Source of the DNA: Batillaria attramentaria
Taxonomy: Eukaryota; Mollusca; Gastropoda; Batillariidae
Direction of reading: 5' to 3'
Length of the DNA stretch: 64,000 bases
Assembly: GCA_018292915.2 (NCBI GenBank)
Contig: JACVVK020000392.1
Coordinates: 212,501-276,500 of the forward strand
Shown here: in pieces, positions 39,703 to 50,065 of the stretch
Position numbering within the stretch: position 1 is the first letter of the stretch
How the letters are laid out: every line of letters begins with the position of its first letter
Translations under genes and position numbers: made by a program
The notes under the pieces: generated by a model
The model's input: the letters and a program-made list of their open reading frames with translations, nothing else
What the model was told of the DNA's origin: nothing
Database searches by the model: none

Positions 39703-40011
39703 GCTTCTCAAAATTCCCAAGCGCAACCTGAAATCCTTTGGCGAGCGCTCTTTCAGTTTTGCACCAACCTTTTGGAATTCTCTGCCAGCACATCTGAGAA
39801 ATGCGCCCACACTGTCTGTTTTTAAGAGCAATCTTAAAACGTTCCTCTTTTGTAAAGCTTTCCAGTAATTTCCCGTGTCAGCAACTAGTCAGTTTCACCA
39901 GTGTATGTCTGTCCATCGTTTGTAAAATGTGCGTGAGTGTCGGTGAGTGATTGGCGCATTGAGTTTATTCCAAAGAAATGCGCCCTACAAATGCCATTTA
40001 TTATTATTTAA
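39703..40011 (+). mobile_element. LINE 3' end with open C-terminus
   Basis: Frame to TAA at 39866 reads LLKIPKRNLKSFGERSFSFA, PTFWNSLPAHLR, SVFKSNLKTFLFCKAFQ, a classic C-terminal block of L2/CR1 LINEs with no stops. The 3' UTR ends GGCGCATTGAG...ATGCGCC stem plus ATTATTATT. The 5' part is absent. Confidence 0.82.
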
Positions 40012-40465
40012 TACACGTTGACGATAGTCCCGACGTGATACGTATGAGACTAGACCGAAGTCTAGGACTAATCTGGTCTCATTTCATGCATCAGACCCAA
40101 GATGTCCCAATCATGCGACGTGAAAACGACTTTCGCCGCATTATTTGCACTGAAAAGGTCATGGTCGCACAGGTTTTCTTCTTTGAATCATGGCAGTTCG
40201 CGTACGGCATCGCCCGCGACAGATGCATCTTCGCTCTCGAAAAAGTGCGTTACACAATACGGTAACAGCCTCTGCGTACTGAAAATAGTAAAGAGTATAC
40301 CGACTTAACTCCCATTTGGTTTAAACAGGTTTATTTGCAATACAATTCGTGCAAGTAAACAATTAGTGGGCATAAAAAAGCACCGCTTATGATAATGCTC
40401 AGGGGTGGAACAAGTACATATTGACGGTATTGCAATGGCGGTAATTATGATAAATTAAAGCTACA

Positions 40466-40680
40466 TGAGAGAGATGATGATGATGATGAAACGTTTTTTA
40501 TTCAGGATAGAGCATTTAGGCATTGCTGCCTATCTTACATCCTGTCCTGCTATTCTACATTAAAGGGTATTGAGAAAAAAATCAAAACAAACAAACAAAC
40601 AATGAAAAAGTTTAAAAAAAAAGAAGTATAAACTATCTAGGGGAAATACAGGAGAGAAAAATACACTAGAGAGAGAGTGA
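40466..40680 (-). mobile_element. 3' stub of the 55.5 kb LINE family
   Basis: The (GAT)n, AAACGTTTTTTATTCAGGAT, GGCATTGCTGCCTATCTTAC and ATCTAGGGGAAATACAGGAG string is nearly identical to 55486-55675. On the minus strand it is a very short 3' end with an (ATC)n tail. Confidence 0.87.
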
Positions 40681-40786
40681 CAATGACAGTGACAGTGACA
40701 GTGACAATGACACTTTATTTTTCAAGGGTGAAAGATTAGGTACAGCGTCCTTTCTTCTATCTTGTCCTTGCTACATTCTGCTACAT

Positions 40787-40820
<34 letters not shown>
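40681..40820 (-). mobile_element. LINE 3' stub (T1-like) with (CT)n
   Basis: (GACAGT)n-type repeats, CACTTTATTTTTCAAGGGTG and CTTGTCCTTGCTACATTCTG resemble T1; (CT)n at 40791-40820. Confidence 0.6.
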
Positions 40821-40824
<4 letters not shown>

Positions 40825-41043
40825 TTCAAACGGAATAACATCAAATTGATGGTAAAAAGAAAAAACGTTAGGAAACGTATTAGTGTAGGCTGACACCAAT
40901 ACAGAATGGATACGACATCATGACTATGGATTTCTACTACATTTAAACCTAGGCATAAGTTGGTACAGATCATCTGAAATTTAGTGGACCAATAATGCCA
41001 TCCATTGAAGTGCTGATTTTGCAGTATTAGAGAGAGATAGAGA

Positions 41044-41217
41044 GGGGGGGGTGGGGGGGTGGGGGGGTGTTTGGGGGGGTGGGGGGGTGTTTGGGGGTTT
41101 AACGTCCTTTTCCACCACATAGGGTGATATCAAAGACGGGGCAACGATGAAAAAGCCAGCACAAATATTTGGCCCCAACCGGGATCGAACTCACGACCCG
41201 AGCATTAGAAGTCCAAC

Positions 41218-41219
<2 letters not shown>
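41044..41219 (-). mobile_element. SINE-1, truncated subfamily copy
   Basis: A long G-rich tail side, then SINE body with GGGATCGAACTC and CATAGGGTGATATC (the two subfamily deletions). Truncated at GAAGTCCAACG, at the border of a (GA)n tract. Confidence 0.87.

Positions 41220-41280
<61 letters not shown>
41219..41280. repeat. (GA)n microsatellite
   Basis: Uninterrupted GA repeat of about 62 bp between a SINE and a LINE 3' end. Confidence 0.95.
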
Positions 41281-41284
<4 letters not shown>

Positions 41285-41376
41285 ACTGACTGACTGAAAC
41301 TTTATTTTCCAAGGATGAGAACATAGACGCACAGGTCTCTCTTACTGTCTGTCCTTGACGCGCGCGCGCGCGCGCG

Positions 41377-41473
<97 letters not shown>

Positions 41474-41860
41474 CATACATAGAATTACATACATAGCACA
41501 TGCTACACGCAGTGCCCACAGTAATTCACATACAGAGCATAGCTGCAACGCGTGACACCCAATACAGCACAGGGGTAACACACACTGAGCAGTAAAACAT
41601 TAACATAAGTAATGGAAGTATAGAATACGCATATATAGGACGCATGAGGAAGCTATTAGAAAGGTAATAAAGGAATGGTCAAAGGTCAGTTTGCGGAAAA
41701 ATAATGATAAATTTTAGCTTAAAAAATATGAGGGGAGTACGTAGACTGAACAACAGATGGGAGATTATTCCATAACGTAGCCCCTGAGTAAGAGAGACTT
41801 GATTTGAACAAGTCTAGTCTGGGGCGTGTGACGAAGAGACTGTTCCTCGAAGTGCTGTAC

Positions 41861-41863
<3 letters not shown>
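41281..41863 (-). mobile_element. LINE 3' part with C-terminus and T1 tail
   Basis: Minus-strand coding (41859 to stop at 41719) reads STSRNSLFVTRPRLDLFKSS, LSYSGATLWNNLPSVVQ. It is close to the 55.8 kb LINE (TRNSLLPVPRPRVDIYKSSL, SFSGASMWNSLP). The 3' UTR holds (GC)n-(CA)n (41361-41470), then the T1 end AATAAAGTTTCAGTCAGTCA. This joins T1 tails to this coding family. A premature stop shortens the C-terminus. Confidence 0.8.
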
Positions 41864-41895
<32 letters not shown>

Positions 41896-42207
41896 GGGGG
41901 AGTCTATGTGTACTCACAACAACGGGGAAAAAAAATAAAACCTCCGCTGGGCTGCGCTAGACTCTGTCAAGGACGTAACCATGTAACTAAAACTAAACTC
42001 CCATTTCAGGTCGTACTGTCAGGGCACCAGTGAGTATGCCACGTGTACAGACTGGGGCGTGCCGATCGAGGTGTTTGCTCGCGCTTTTAACTAGAAGGCG
42101 TACCTTGCTAATTTTTTGTTGTTGTTGTCTGTTACAACTAGCACCTTCTCAGTACGCCTATCTGACACCTGTCACATGACAGCTTGCTATCGCATGAACT
42201 GATCACC

Positions 42208-42385
42208 GCTAACGAGAAATTAATTTCTTGTGGTTGGACACTTTTTTTCCCCCCGATTACCAGTGAATTCGCAAGCGTTTCTACTACAACAGAGAAAATC
42301 GCGGTGTGAAAAATCGTTTCTGTTGTTAACATACGGTAGGAAGGTCTGGATCGTCGCTAACGAGAAATTAATTTCTGGTGGTATG
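42208..42385. repeat. Direct repeat with AGAAATTAATTTCT palindrome
   Basis: CGCTAACGAGAAATTAATTT then CT(T/G)GTGGT occurs at 42208 and 42353. AGAAATTAATTTCT is a perfect 14 bp palindrome. Confidence 0.75.
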
Positions 42386-42474
42386 AAAGATTTGTATGGA
42401 CGGTTTTGATATCGTGGTGTGATCGATGCCGGTTTATTTTCTTCTTAAAATTAATTGTATTGAGGCCCTTCCAA

Positions 42475-42562
42475 TGACCCATCTTAATTGCCCTCAAAGG
42501 ATAAATAAAGTATTATTGAATTGAATTGAATTGACTGAATTGAATTGAATTGAATTGAATTG
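42475..42562 (+). mobile_element. Retroposon 3' tail, AATTG-tailed (T3)
   Basis: TGACCCATCTTAATTGCCCT, GGATAAATAAAGTATTATTG and (AATTG)n, matching 10735-10800 in opposite orientation. Confidence 0.75.
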
Positions 42563-42603
42563 CGGGTTAATTTGAAAGTTTTGCTGCGGAGGTAAGCCTG
42601 ATG

Positions 42604-42611
<8 letters not shown>

Positions 42612-42687
<76 letters not shown>

Positions 42688-42706
42688 CAGAGAGAGAGAG
42701 AGAGAG
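42612..42706. repeat. (GT)n-(AG)n microsatellite
   Basis: GT run of about 76 bp followed by AG repeats. Confidence 0.95.
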
Positions 42707-42929
42707 ATGAGCACAGATGACGCACACACTGTCACAAAAATAATCTGACTGGCTGACCTACGAAATACACCGCTTCTGTCTATGGTTACAACGCCATCTT
42801 TTCACCGCGATTGCCATTTCAAAGTGGGGGACGCTGTTACATATTTTTACCCTATCGGATTTAATCCCACAACAAACTGACCAAGAGTTTCAACATTCAA
42901 TCACATGAGCTATCCTGGATCTCCGAGAG

Positions 42930-43100
42930 GGTGGGTGGGTGGGTGTTTGGGAGCTCTGCTTCCTTTTCCACCACGTTTGGGTCGTATCACAGACGGGTCA
43001 AGGAGAAAAAGGCCAGTACAAAATGTGGCCCCAGCCGAGATTCGATCTCAGGACCCGAGCAGTGGGGGTCCAACGCTGTTCCATTCGGCTATCCCGGCTC
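42930..43100 (-). mobile_element. SINE-1, aged
   Basis: Diverged copy flanked by TCCTGGATCTCCGAGAG (42913-42929) and TCCTGAACCCCCGAGAG (43101-43117), 14 of 17 identical. Confidence 0.87.
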
Positions 43101-43110
43101 TCCTGAACCC

Positions 43111-43116
<6 letters not shown>

Positions 43117-43157
<41 letters not shown>

Positions 43158-43301
43158 TGTTTGGGGGTTTAACGTCCTTTTCCACCACATAATTATGGGT
43201 GATATCAAAGACGGGGCAACGATGAAAAGGCCAGCACAAATATTCGGCCCCAGCCGGAATTCGAACTCACGACCCGAGCACTGGAAGTCCAACGCTCTGC
43301 C

Positions 43302-43336
<35 letters not shown>
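43117..43336 (-). mobile_element. SINE-1 inside a (GA)n tract
   Basis: (GA)n borders the SINE (43155-43303) on both sides. It is truncated just past the A-box side at CTCTGCCAT. Insertion into the microsatellite is the simplest reading. Confidence 0.85.
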
Positions 43337-43339
<3 letters not shown>

Positions 43340-43817
43340 CACCACCCCAAACGCCTTAACCATTCGGGGAAAATAACCCCCAGGCCTGATAGACCATGAC
43401 CGGTAACCCCAACGCAGTTTGTTTGTCGTCCGCAGACGTCCATTAAGTGATGCGATTCTGCGGCGGTCACGCTTGACCAGAGCCGGAGAAAACAGCGAGA
43501 ATTATGACACTCTCTTGTCCGCTCATAGTCTGCTCTGTTCAGTGCCTGCAACGATGCAGCCGGGTCCTGGGGAGATTGGCGGAGAATTATTGATGATTGT
43601 GGCGATATTCTGATGGCGGTTCGTCTGGTCATTCGGCCGGTCATGTCGGTCTGACGCTGCCGTTACAGTTGGGTTCACGCGGCTTCGGCTCGGTTGCTTT
43701 GGTTATTGGCGAGCTGTGCGAGTGACGAAACTGTATTTATTTTTGATGAGAGGTCTAGTTGTAAACGGAGAATGGATTAGGCACTTCGGTCTGGACGTCG
43801 AAAGTGACCGCTGCGTT

Positions 43818-43818
<1 letters not shown>

Positions 43819-43872
<54 letters not shown>

Positions 43873-43906
43873 GTGTGTGAGTGTGTGTGTGGGGGGGGGG
43901 GGGGGC
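43819..43906. repeat. (GT)n followed by a G run
   Basis: GT tract to about 43889 and 16 G at 43890-43905. Confidence 0.95.
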
Positions 43907-43978
43907 GCAGAATTTTAATGTATTGTATTGTCACTGTACGTCTGAGCAGATATGAAATTCCCCCACGAAGAATCAATA

Positions 43979-44245
43979 GAGTTCTCCGGGTACTCCGGCT
44001 TCCTTCCCCTCTGCTTTGGAAATGTTCATCCCACCAAATTTGAAAAATAAATGCAATTCTAAATTCCTAAATTTAAATAGCTGAGCTGACCCTTCGCACC
44101 ACGTGACTGTAATGTGTTTATGTCCAGTGTGTGAGAGAATGCATGTGATTCACGTGAGCGTGCGTGTTGGGTTCAGTTCGCAGCGCTTTGAGCCGATTCA
44201 TGAAATTGGGTAAAGCGCCCATACAATACTCATTATTATTATCAT
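43979..44245 (+). mobile_element. SINE-4, headless copy 2
   Basis: Starts GAGTTCTCCGGGTACTCC, the same truncation point as 4829, and ends GCGCTTTGAGCC...AAAGCGCC then ATTATTATT. Confidence 0.82.
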
Positions 44246-44438
44246 TACTCTTATCTTATCAAGTAACATGGCCCACATTCGGCCAAGCACCAGTGGTTGG
44301 ATGATCACTGGTCGTGAGACTCGTCATGTTCTGGTGCAAAGCCATTTCAATAGTTTTGATGAGTAATTGAGAATAACTGCATCTAAATTCATATATGTGC
44401 ATACTTAACATGCTTGCTTGCACAAAATCTGATCAACA

Positions 44439-44705
44439 GGGCCGGTCGATTTCACGTACAGCTGACGACTCATAGTCATACATCAAGTTTGTTTAATTCA
44501 AAACGAAGCCTTGATAACGATGTGTCAAGAACACTTCCAAAGTCAACAAAAACCAGTGAAGGATGTCTCGTTAATGTTTGTTCGGAGACACGTGCTAAGA
44601 CGTATAGAATGGTTTACTTAGTACGTAAGTGGTCGGAATGCAATTACGATCCTTCACAGATGGCAGCCGAGGAAAAAATTATAGCGTCCAGATTTGTTGA
44701 TGCAG
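44439..44705 (+). CDS. Candidate internal exon, unknown protein
   Basis: An open frame across 44414-44716 contains KTYRMVYLVRKWSECNYDPS and QMAAEEKIIASRFVDAG. It is bounded by AACAG|GG (acceptor-like, weak pyrimidine tract) and GCAG|GTGAGT (good donor). Composition is not repeat-like and no relationship to nearby elements was found. No domain is recognised, no partner exons were found, and chance is possible. This is the only segment with a hint of a spliced host gene. Confidence 0.2.
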
Positions 44706-44979
44706 GTGAGTTAGTCTAGCCGTGAAAGCTTAGCAGGACAAAATGTTTTGGGATCACTGCAAGGATCAATATGATGGCCGAACTTCAATTACAATTTACA
44801 TAAATTACCTGATTTTGCAGATGTGGACTGAAATGAAATGAGGTGCGACCATGAATAATTCCTGTGTAATGAAGGCGCGTGCTTTTGATGCATCACTCAT
44901 CGACCTGTTTACCCAGCACACAACAGATGACTTTTTCATAAATACAAAACAGTTAAAGGTGCTAATGCTACCATATAAT

Positions 44980-45095
44980 ACTACCGTGCTCTGGTTTTAT
45001 AAGGGTCCCCGAAGCGCTGAAAACTCTGCAACAGTAACAGAGTTGCATGGAGTATGCACAGTCGAAGGAGTCGCAATGTTTGCGGCTTTTTAATG
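44980..45095 (-). mobile_element. F1-module fragment
   Basis: The reverse complement contains AAAAAGCCGCAAACATTGCG, TTTTCAGCGCTTCGGGGACC and CTTATAAAACCAGAGC, matching one arm of F1. Confidence 0.65.
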
Positions 45096-45204
45096 AGGGG
45101 GAACAAATTTCACTAGTTACCCTACCAGAAAAAACAAAATGTCGCAGAAAATGTATTGCGACTAGAACAGCAGAGGTAAGAGCCTGAATGCTCGTGGTAT
45201 AAAC

Positions 45205-45367
45205 AGCTTACATGATTAGTTCTCGTGGTTTACGGCGAAAGACTAACCCCTCGATGGTTCGACTGTTTGCGTAGTTGCCTCGCCGGAGGCTCGGTGGCTA
45301 CGCAAACAATCGAACCATCTCGGGGTCAGTCTTTCGCCGTAAACCACGAGAACTGATCATGTAAGCT
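45205..45367. other. 163 bp inverted repeat, 70 bp arms
   Basis: Arms 45205-45274 and 45298-45367 match at 65 of 70 positions, around a 23 bp loop. They share GTTCTCGTGGTTTACGGCGA. No target duplication was seen. Probably a foldback MITE. Confidence 0.85.
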
Positions 45368-45480
45368 CTATGTATCGCATTAAGAGCACCATAAAGATAG
45401 AGCATTTCGAGCGCACAGACAAACTCACAAGGGAAACTGCCAAAGATAGATAAGCAAAGATAGAATTAGCCCGTTTAATG
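45368..45480 (-). mobile_element. Repeat Z, partial
   Basis: TCGCATTAAGAGC, ATAGAGCATTTCGAGCG and AAAGATAGAATTAGCCCG correspond to 24.63-24.74 kb. Confidence 0.5.
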
Positions 45481-45634
45481 AAGCCGCCTGCTTCAGGATG
45501 AACAACTGCCGCTGTGGCAAACAGTGTTTTGCACTGTCGGGTCACTGATCTTCGGTCATTGAGCCTATTTCTGAGCTCTGTAAATTTGTAATGTTGCCAT
45601 CGACCCCTTCATGTTAATTCTCTCTCACTCTCTC

Positions 45635-45863
45635 TTTAAAATTCCCCGTCCCCGCATTGACATGTTTAAAAGTAGTTTCGCATTTTCCGGAACTTCATTG
45701 TGGAATTCTCTTCCTGTCCCTGTTAGGCACAGTCGGTCAGCCTCATCGTTTAAAAGCAGCCTCTTCAAATATCTATTAGCCAACAAATAACAAATAACAA
45801 ATGATCATAAAAAGGTGCCACACGTTTACATAAATATGGACATACTAGATCATGCATGCGGTA

Positions 45864-45931
<68 letters not shown>

Positions 45932-46065
45932 GTTTTTTGTTCCAGGTTTAAGCATGTTCGATGGCTTTTTTGGTTTAGTTGTTTGTTCTTCAAAACGACA
46001 AGTTTGAAAATTGGTTGCAAGACCAAAACTTCCACCGTTTTCAAATAAAGTTATTTCAATTTCAA

Positions 46066-46069
<4 letters not shown>
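45635..46069 (+). mobile_element. LINE 3' end with open C-terminus
   Basis: Frame to TAA at 45788 reads FKIPRPRIDMFKSSFAFSGT, SLWNSLPVPVR, SFKSSLFKYLLANK. It belongs with the 41.7 and 55.8 kb group (PRPR-D-FKSS). The 3' UTR includes (TG)n (45867-45929) and ends CAAATAAAGTTATTTCAATT then TCAATTTC. Confidence 0.82.
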
Positions 46070-46135
<66 letters not shown>

Positions 46136-46316
46136 CCGGGGGAAGCGGAGACCGTGTATGATGTTGCACATTATGTGTTTGTAGTTAAATGTATGTGTGG
46201 AGGAATGTTGCCTGTGTTTCCGTTTCTGTGTGAGTGAGTGCGTGTTGACTGTAAGGCGCCCTGGGCTCCTGCGGGAGGGAGGGCGTCCCTTAAATTCCCA
46301 TTGTTATTATTCTTAA
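46070..46316 (+). mobile_element. (GT)n and LINE 3' UTR of the 7.4 kb family
   Basis: (GT)n then GCGCGCCGGGGGAAGCGGAG and GGAATGTTGCCTGTGTTTCC through GGCGCCCTGGGCTCCTGCGG, GAGGGCGTCCC and TTGTTATTATT follow 7663-7856 closely. Only the 3' UTR is present. Confidence 0.78.
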
Positions 46317-46559
46317 TTCCACGGCCTTCGTGAAAACTTGAATTCATCACGGATATCCATGCGGGCCCCTTCCCCTCGTCTTGTACCTGAGCGAGCGGTA
46401 ACCGTGAAGTTTTGGCAGTCATAACTTAGCAACCACCGTCCAGAAAAAGGCTGCAGCTTAGCACACGTCTTCATCATAAAGTTCATGATCTCGTACTTTT
46501 TTTGTCACCACAATGAACCCAGGTGGATCTATGAGCTTACAGTGAACCCATGTCCCAAA

Positions 46560-47066
46560 ATGGACGACTCCACACATGTCAATCAAAAAGGTCGAGCCCG
46601 CAGAATTCAGCCAGTCACGTCCTACGGCATAATGAGCACTGCCCATGGCATGGTCTGGAGTGGGAGTGTATGTTGTGCACAGCTGTTGTCTGAGAAATGC
46701 AAAACATGGCAGTCCACGATAATGGACGACTCCACTCCTGTCAATCAAACGTGGCGAGTCTCCGGAATTCAGCCAATCGCGTGCAATGGCATAATGAGGC
46801 ACAACACATGGCATGGCAAACTTTCCTGCCAGACACTACAACGAGGGAAGCACGTGTAGTTTGACATGACTGAAACAAGAAAGAAAGACAGCAGTAAGTC
46901 TACTGACGTCATTTGAGGAAAAAAAAATCATTACGTCAATCTCTTTCATCATGAAATCACCCCTCTTCCCATACAATGACGCATTGGGCGTACTGTGTTT
47001 AGCCAATACACGGCAGAGTAAAGAGACGGGGCCTTGGCGTCGCATCTTGCCGAGTGGAGCCGTCTA
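46560..47066 (+). mobile_element. CRE-rich repeat, copy 2
   Basis: It matches 39255-39545 from 46738 on, including TGACGTCA at 46904-46911; a second site is degraded. Upstream, 46562-46640 duplicates the start (GACTCCAC, GTCAATCAAA, GAATTCAGCCA), so the 5' part is tandem. Confidence 0.65.
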
Positions 47067-47414
47067 TTAGCTCTAGGTGCATGTTATTTCGCTTTCGCAG
47101 CACGTGTCAGGACCCAATACTTGAAGCTATGCTGTAATCCGTACCAGACACGAACAAACAGTCATCAGCGATGTAGGAGATCGTAAATAAACATGTAATC
47201 AACTGCTCATTTTAGGCTCTAAGTGAGCGAAGTCCCTCCCTCAATGAACATGCTGTAAGCCGAATACTGGCGTAATGAGAAGTTACTGTCCGTGTTTTTT
47301 TGACGTGCTGGATGCTTTAACGCTCTGCAGTTCCCGGCCAGGTATCTGTGTCTTTCACGTCGGCCTATAACTCATGGGACCATATAACTCACGTTTTCTC
47401 GGGGAGAGCGATGG

Positions 47415-47525
<111 letters not shown>

Positions 47526-47540
47526 CAAGTTCTTTCATGA

Positions 47541-47610
47541 GGATGTTAGTTAGTTAGTTGTTAAGGTTTAACACCGCGCAAGCAACAAAGAGTATTTCGC
47601 GGCCAGCGGG
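47541..47610 (-). mobile_element. SINE-2 3' fragment
   Basis: GTTAGTTAGTTAGTTGTTAA, GGTTTAACACCGCGCAAGCA and ACAAAGAGTATTTCGCG match 37690-37735. Confidence 0.5.
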
Positions 47611-47647
47611 AGGGGGGGGGGGGGAAGAGAGAGAGAGAGAGAGAGAC

Positions 47648-47735
47648 AATGACAATGACAATGATCCTTTATTTATCAACGGTAAAGCAATTGGCACAAT
47701 TACCATTTTCAAACTTGCCGTTGCTACTCGCCAGA
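47648..47735 (-). mobile_element. LINE 3' stub (T2 tail)
   Basis: (ACAATG)n, CCTTTATTTATCAACGGTAA and AACTTGCCGTTGCTACTC match 9.02 kb. Confidence 0.7.
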
Positions 47736-47783
47736 GAGAGAGAGAGAGAGAGAGAGATGGAACGTTAATCAGGATAATTCTTG

Positions 47784-47928
47784 TAGGCATCTTTGCTGGA
47801 ATGGACCTGCTTCTGATTTAAAACAACAACAACAACAACAGAAAATTTAACTCTAGAGCTAGTTTAGTTCGAGGTTAGACTCTAACCCGGGGCTAAACTC
47901 CTTAACCCCGACTTTTACATGCGGGCCC
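47784..47928 (-). mobile_element. MITE-A, half copy
   Basis: GCTGGAATGGACCTGCTTCT to CGACTTTTACATGCGGGCCC equals one half of MITE-A; (CAA)n sits where full copies are A-rich. Confidence 0.78.
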
Positions 47929-47952
47929 TGGGCTACCGAGAGTGAGAGAGAG

Positions 47953-48050
47953 AGACAATGACAATGACAATAATCTTTATTTTCCAACGGTAAACGTTTT
48001 TTGGCAGAAATACCGTGTTCGAACTTGTCGCTGCTAAACTACGAGAATAT
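47953..48050 (-). mobile_element. LINE 3' stub (T2 tail)
   Basis: (ACAATG)n, ATCTTTATTTTCCAACGGTA and CGAACTTGTCGCTGCTAAAC. Confidence 0.7.
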
Positions 48051-48129
48051 GAGTAAAGAAAGAAAAACCTATAAGCTACAGGAATATAGGGGGAAAATGT
48101 AGAAACAAGTTACACATTTAAACTCAATG

Positions 48130-48130
<1 letters not shown>

Positions 48131-48209
<79 letters not shown>
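48131..48209. repeat. (AC)n microsatellite
   Basis: Uninterrupted AC tract of about 79 bp. Confidence 0.95.
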
Positions 48210-48210
<1 letters not shown>

Positions 48211-48263
48211 CAGGGAATCTCTTGGAGCCTATGCTGCTACTATGAGAGGTACATTCGATAGAT

Positions 48264-48298
<35 letters not shown>

Positions 48299-48313
48299 TT
48301 GGGGTATAGATCT

Positions 48314-48593
48314 GGGCCCGCATGTAAAACTCGAGGTTAATTTAACCCACGGCCACGGGCCTAACCCAGACTAGGACAAAAGAAACCCCAAAACAAAATT
48401 CAATTTAAAAAAAGGAAGCGAAGAAAGGTAGAAAAAAATACTTCTTTAACGGCTTAGGCACCATGGTGGAATGGACCCGCTTGCTGGTTAAACAAAAAAC
48501 CAACAGAAAATGTAACCCTTGAGAAAGTTTAGTTCGAGGTTAGACTTTAACTCGGGGCTAAAGTCCCTAACCTCGACTTTTACATGCGGGCCC
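48314..48593 (-). mobile_element. MITE-A, full copy
   Basis: The 280 bp element has inverted ends GGGCCCGCATGTAAAACTCG and CGACTTTTACATGCGGGCCC. Internal order is that of 17.9 kb. Confidence 0.85.
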
Positions 48594-48684
48594 AGTGAGC
48601 GATTCAAGGATCGCTCACCAAGTATCTCTGTTCCTCCCCCGCACCACCCTGCAATGTCCAATTGGTCCTCCGCTCCATTCCCAG

Positions 48685-48712
48685 CCCCCCCCCCCCCCCC
48701 CCCCCCCCCCCC
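48685..48712 (+). repeat. 28 bp C homopolymer
   Basis: An uninterrupted C run; length is likely uncertain in any assembly. Confidence 0.9.
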
Positions 48713-48945
48713 ATTCGAAGACCGACGCAACACTGCTTCCAGTCTCTGACACCCACTCGCTACCAGTCTTTCACAGTCAGATACCTCTTCCCACCAGCCA
48801 TTTGCGTCGTTACGGCATAGCCGGGATACCGACCACTGGTCGACAAATTCTGCTCAATCAGTGCGCGGCTGATATGTACGAAACCATCTGTTTGGTTCTG
48901 CTGTGCGGAGTCAGTCACTAACTACACTTCCTCTCCGGGTACTGA

Positions 48946-49092
48946 GAGCGTTGGACTTTCAATGCTCGGGTCGTGAGTTCGTATCCCGGCTGGGGCCAAA
49001 TATTTGTGCTGGTTTTTTTATCGTTGCCCCCGTCTTTGATATCACCCATATGTGGTGGAAAAGGACGTTAAACTCCCAAACACCCACCCTTC
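48946..49092 (+). mobile_element. SINE-1, head-truncated
   Basis: Begins GAGCGTTGGACTTTC, missing the first ~25 bp, and is flanked by CCGGGTACTGA (48935-48945 and 49093-49103). Confidence 0.9.
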
Positions 49093-49104
49093 CCGGGTAC
49101 TGAC

Positions 49105-49161
49105 AGGGGATGGTTGAAGGTCTGCAAGCTCAACAAAAGGCCACAAACTATGTGTTTCTAA

Positions 49162-49196
<35 letters not shown>

Positions 49197-49345
49197 GAAA
49201 CACACACAAAACCCCAAATATCCGACTGTGCAAAATGGACAGTCAACTCTGTCATAGTTACAGAGGTTACAGCGTCCCTGAAGCCCCTATAAAAGCCAGC
49301 GGCAGACTCATTTCACAGCTCAGTTCGTGTTTGACATTGAGCGAG
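49105..49345 (+). mobile_element. F1-module copy with TATA and initiator-like motifs
   Basis: GGTCTGCAAGCTCAACAAAA, (CAA)n at 49160-49196, CAGTCAACTCTGTCATAGTT, then CTATAAAAGCC (TATA 49289-49296) and TCAGTT at 49320-49325, a core-promoter-like spacing of 31-32 bp. It corresponds to the minus arm of F1. Confidence 0.6.
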
Positions 49346-49490
49346 AAGGATCACAGTGGCTATACTGCAAACTCAAGCTCTGTTTTTTTGTTTTGTTTTT
49401 TTAAATCACCTTTTTGGTGTTTGATGACATAAAGGACAACATTACGTACAATACATACATTACACACCTGACATACGTTGCAAACCATTC

Positions 49491-49665
49491 GGGGAGCCGG
49501 GGTGGTCGAATGGTAGAGCGTTGGACTTCTAATGCTCGGGTCGTGAGTTCGATCCCGGCTGGGGCCAAATGTTTGTGCTGGCTTTTTCATCGTTGCCCCG
49601 TCTTTGATATCACCCTATGTGGTGGAAAAGGACGTTAAACCCCAAAACACCCACCCACCCCACCC
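49491..49665 (+). mobile_element. SINE-1, young subfamily
   Basis: Full copy flanked by GCAAACCATTC (49480-49490 and 49666-49676), with the GTTCGATCCCGG and CACCCTATGTGG deletions also seen at 15.5 and 41.1 kb. Confidence 0.93.
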
Positions 49666-49744
49666 GCAAACCATTCATACATCATGCACATTACATTACA
49701 TGCAATGACCTAGTTCACATTTACTACGTACCCTACATCATTCG

Positions 49745-49865
49745 TCACGCTCTGGTTTTATGAGGGTCTCCGAAGCGCAGAAAACTGTGACAGAGTTACG
49801 CACTATGCGCCTGCATTATGCACAGTCGCAGGAGTCACTGTCAAAAAAAAGTTTGCGGCTTTTTT
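49745..49865 (-). mobile_element. F1-module fragment
   Basis: CTGGTTTTATGAGGGTCTCC, GAAGCGCAGAAAACTGTGAC and TGCACAGTCGCAGGAGTC are an inverted F1 arm variant. Confidence 0.6.
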
Positions 49866-49969
49866 TTTTTTTTTTTTTTTGATTGCAAACATTGAAGGCA
49901 TTCGACGTCGGATCCTGAGCTGCCTGGGCGGGAATATGGTGGGATTTTTCTTCACCATATCGAGTAAAA

Positions 49970-50065
49970 TTCATGTACAGACTCGTTTGCGGTGCATGTC
50001 TCGCCTTCGTGTACACACGCACGCACACACAATATCAAGTGTGCATGTTAAAAATCCCATTTCAA
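49970..50065 (+). repeat. Dispersed repeat W, copy 2
   Basis: TGCATGTCTCGCCTTCGTGT, (AC)n and CAAGTGTGCATGTTAAAAAT match 25.85-25.95 kb. Confidence 0.5.
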
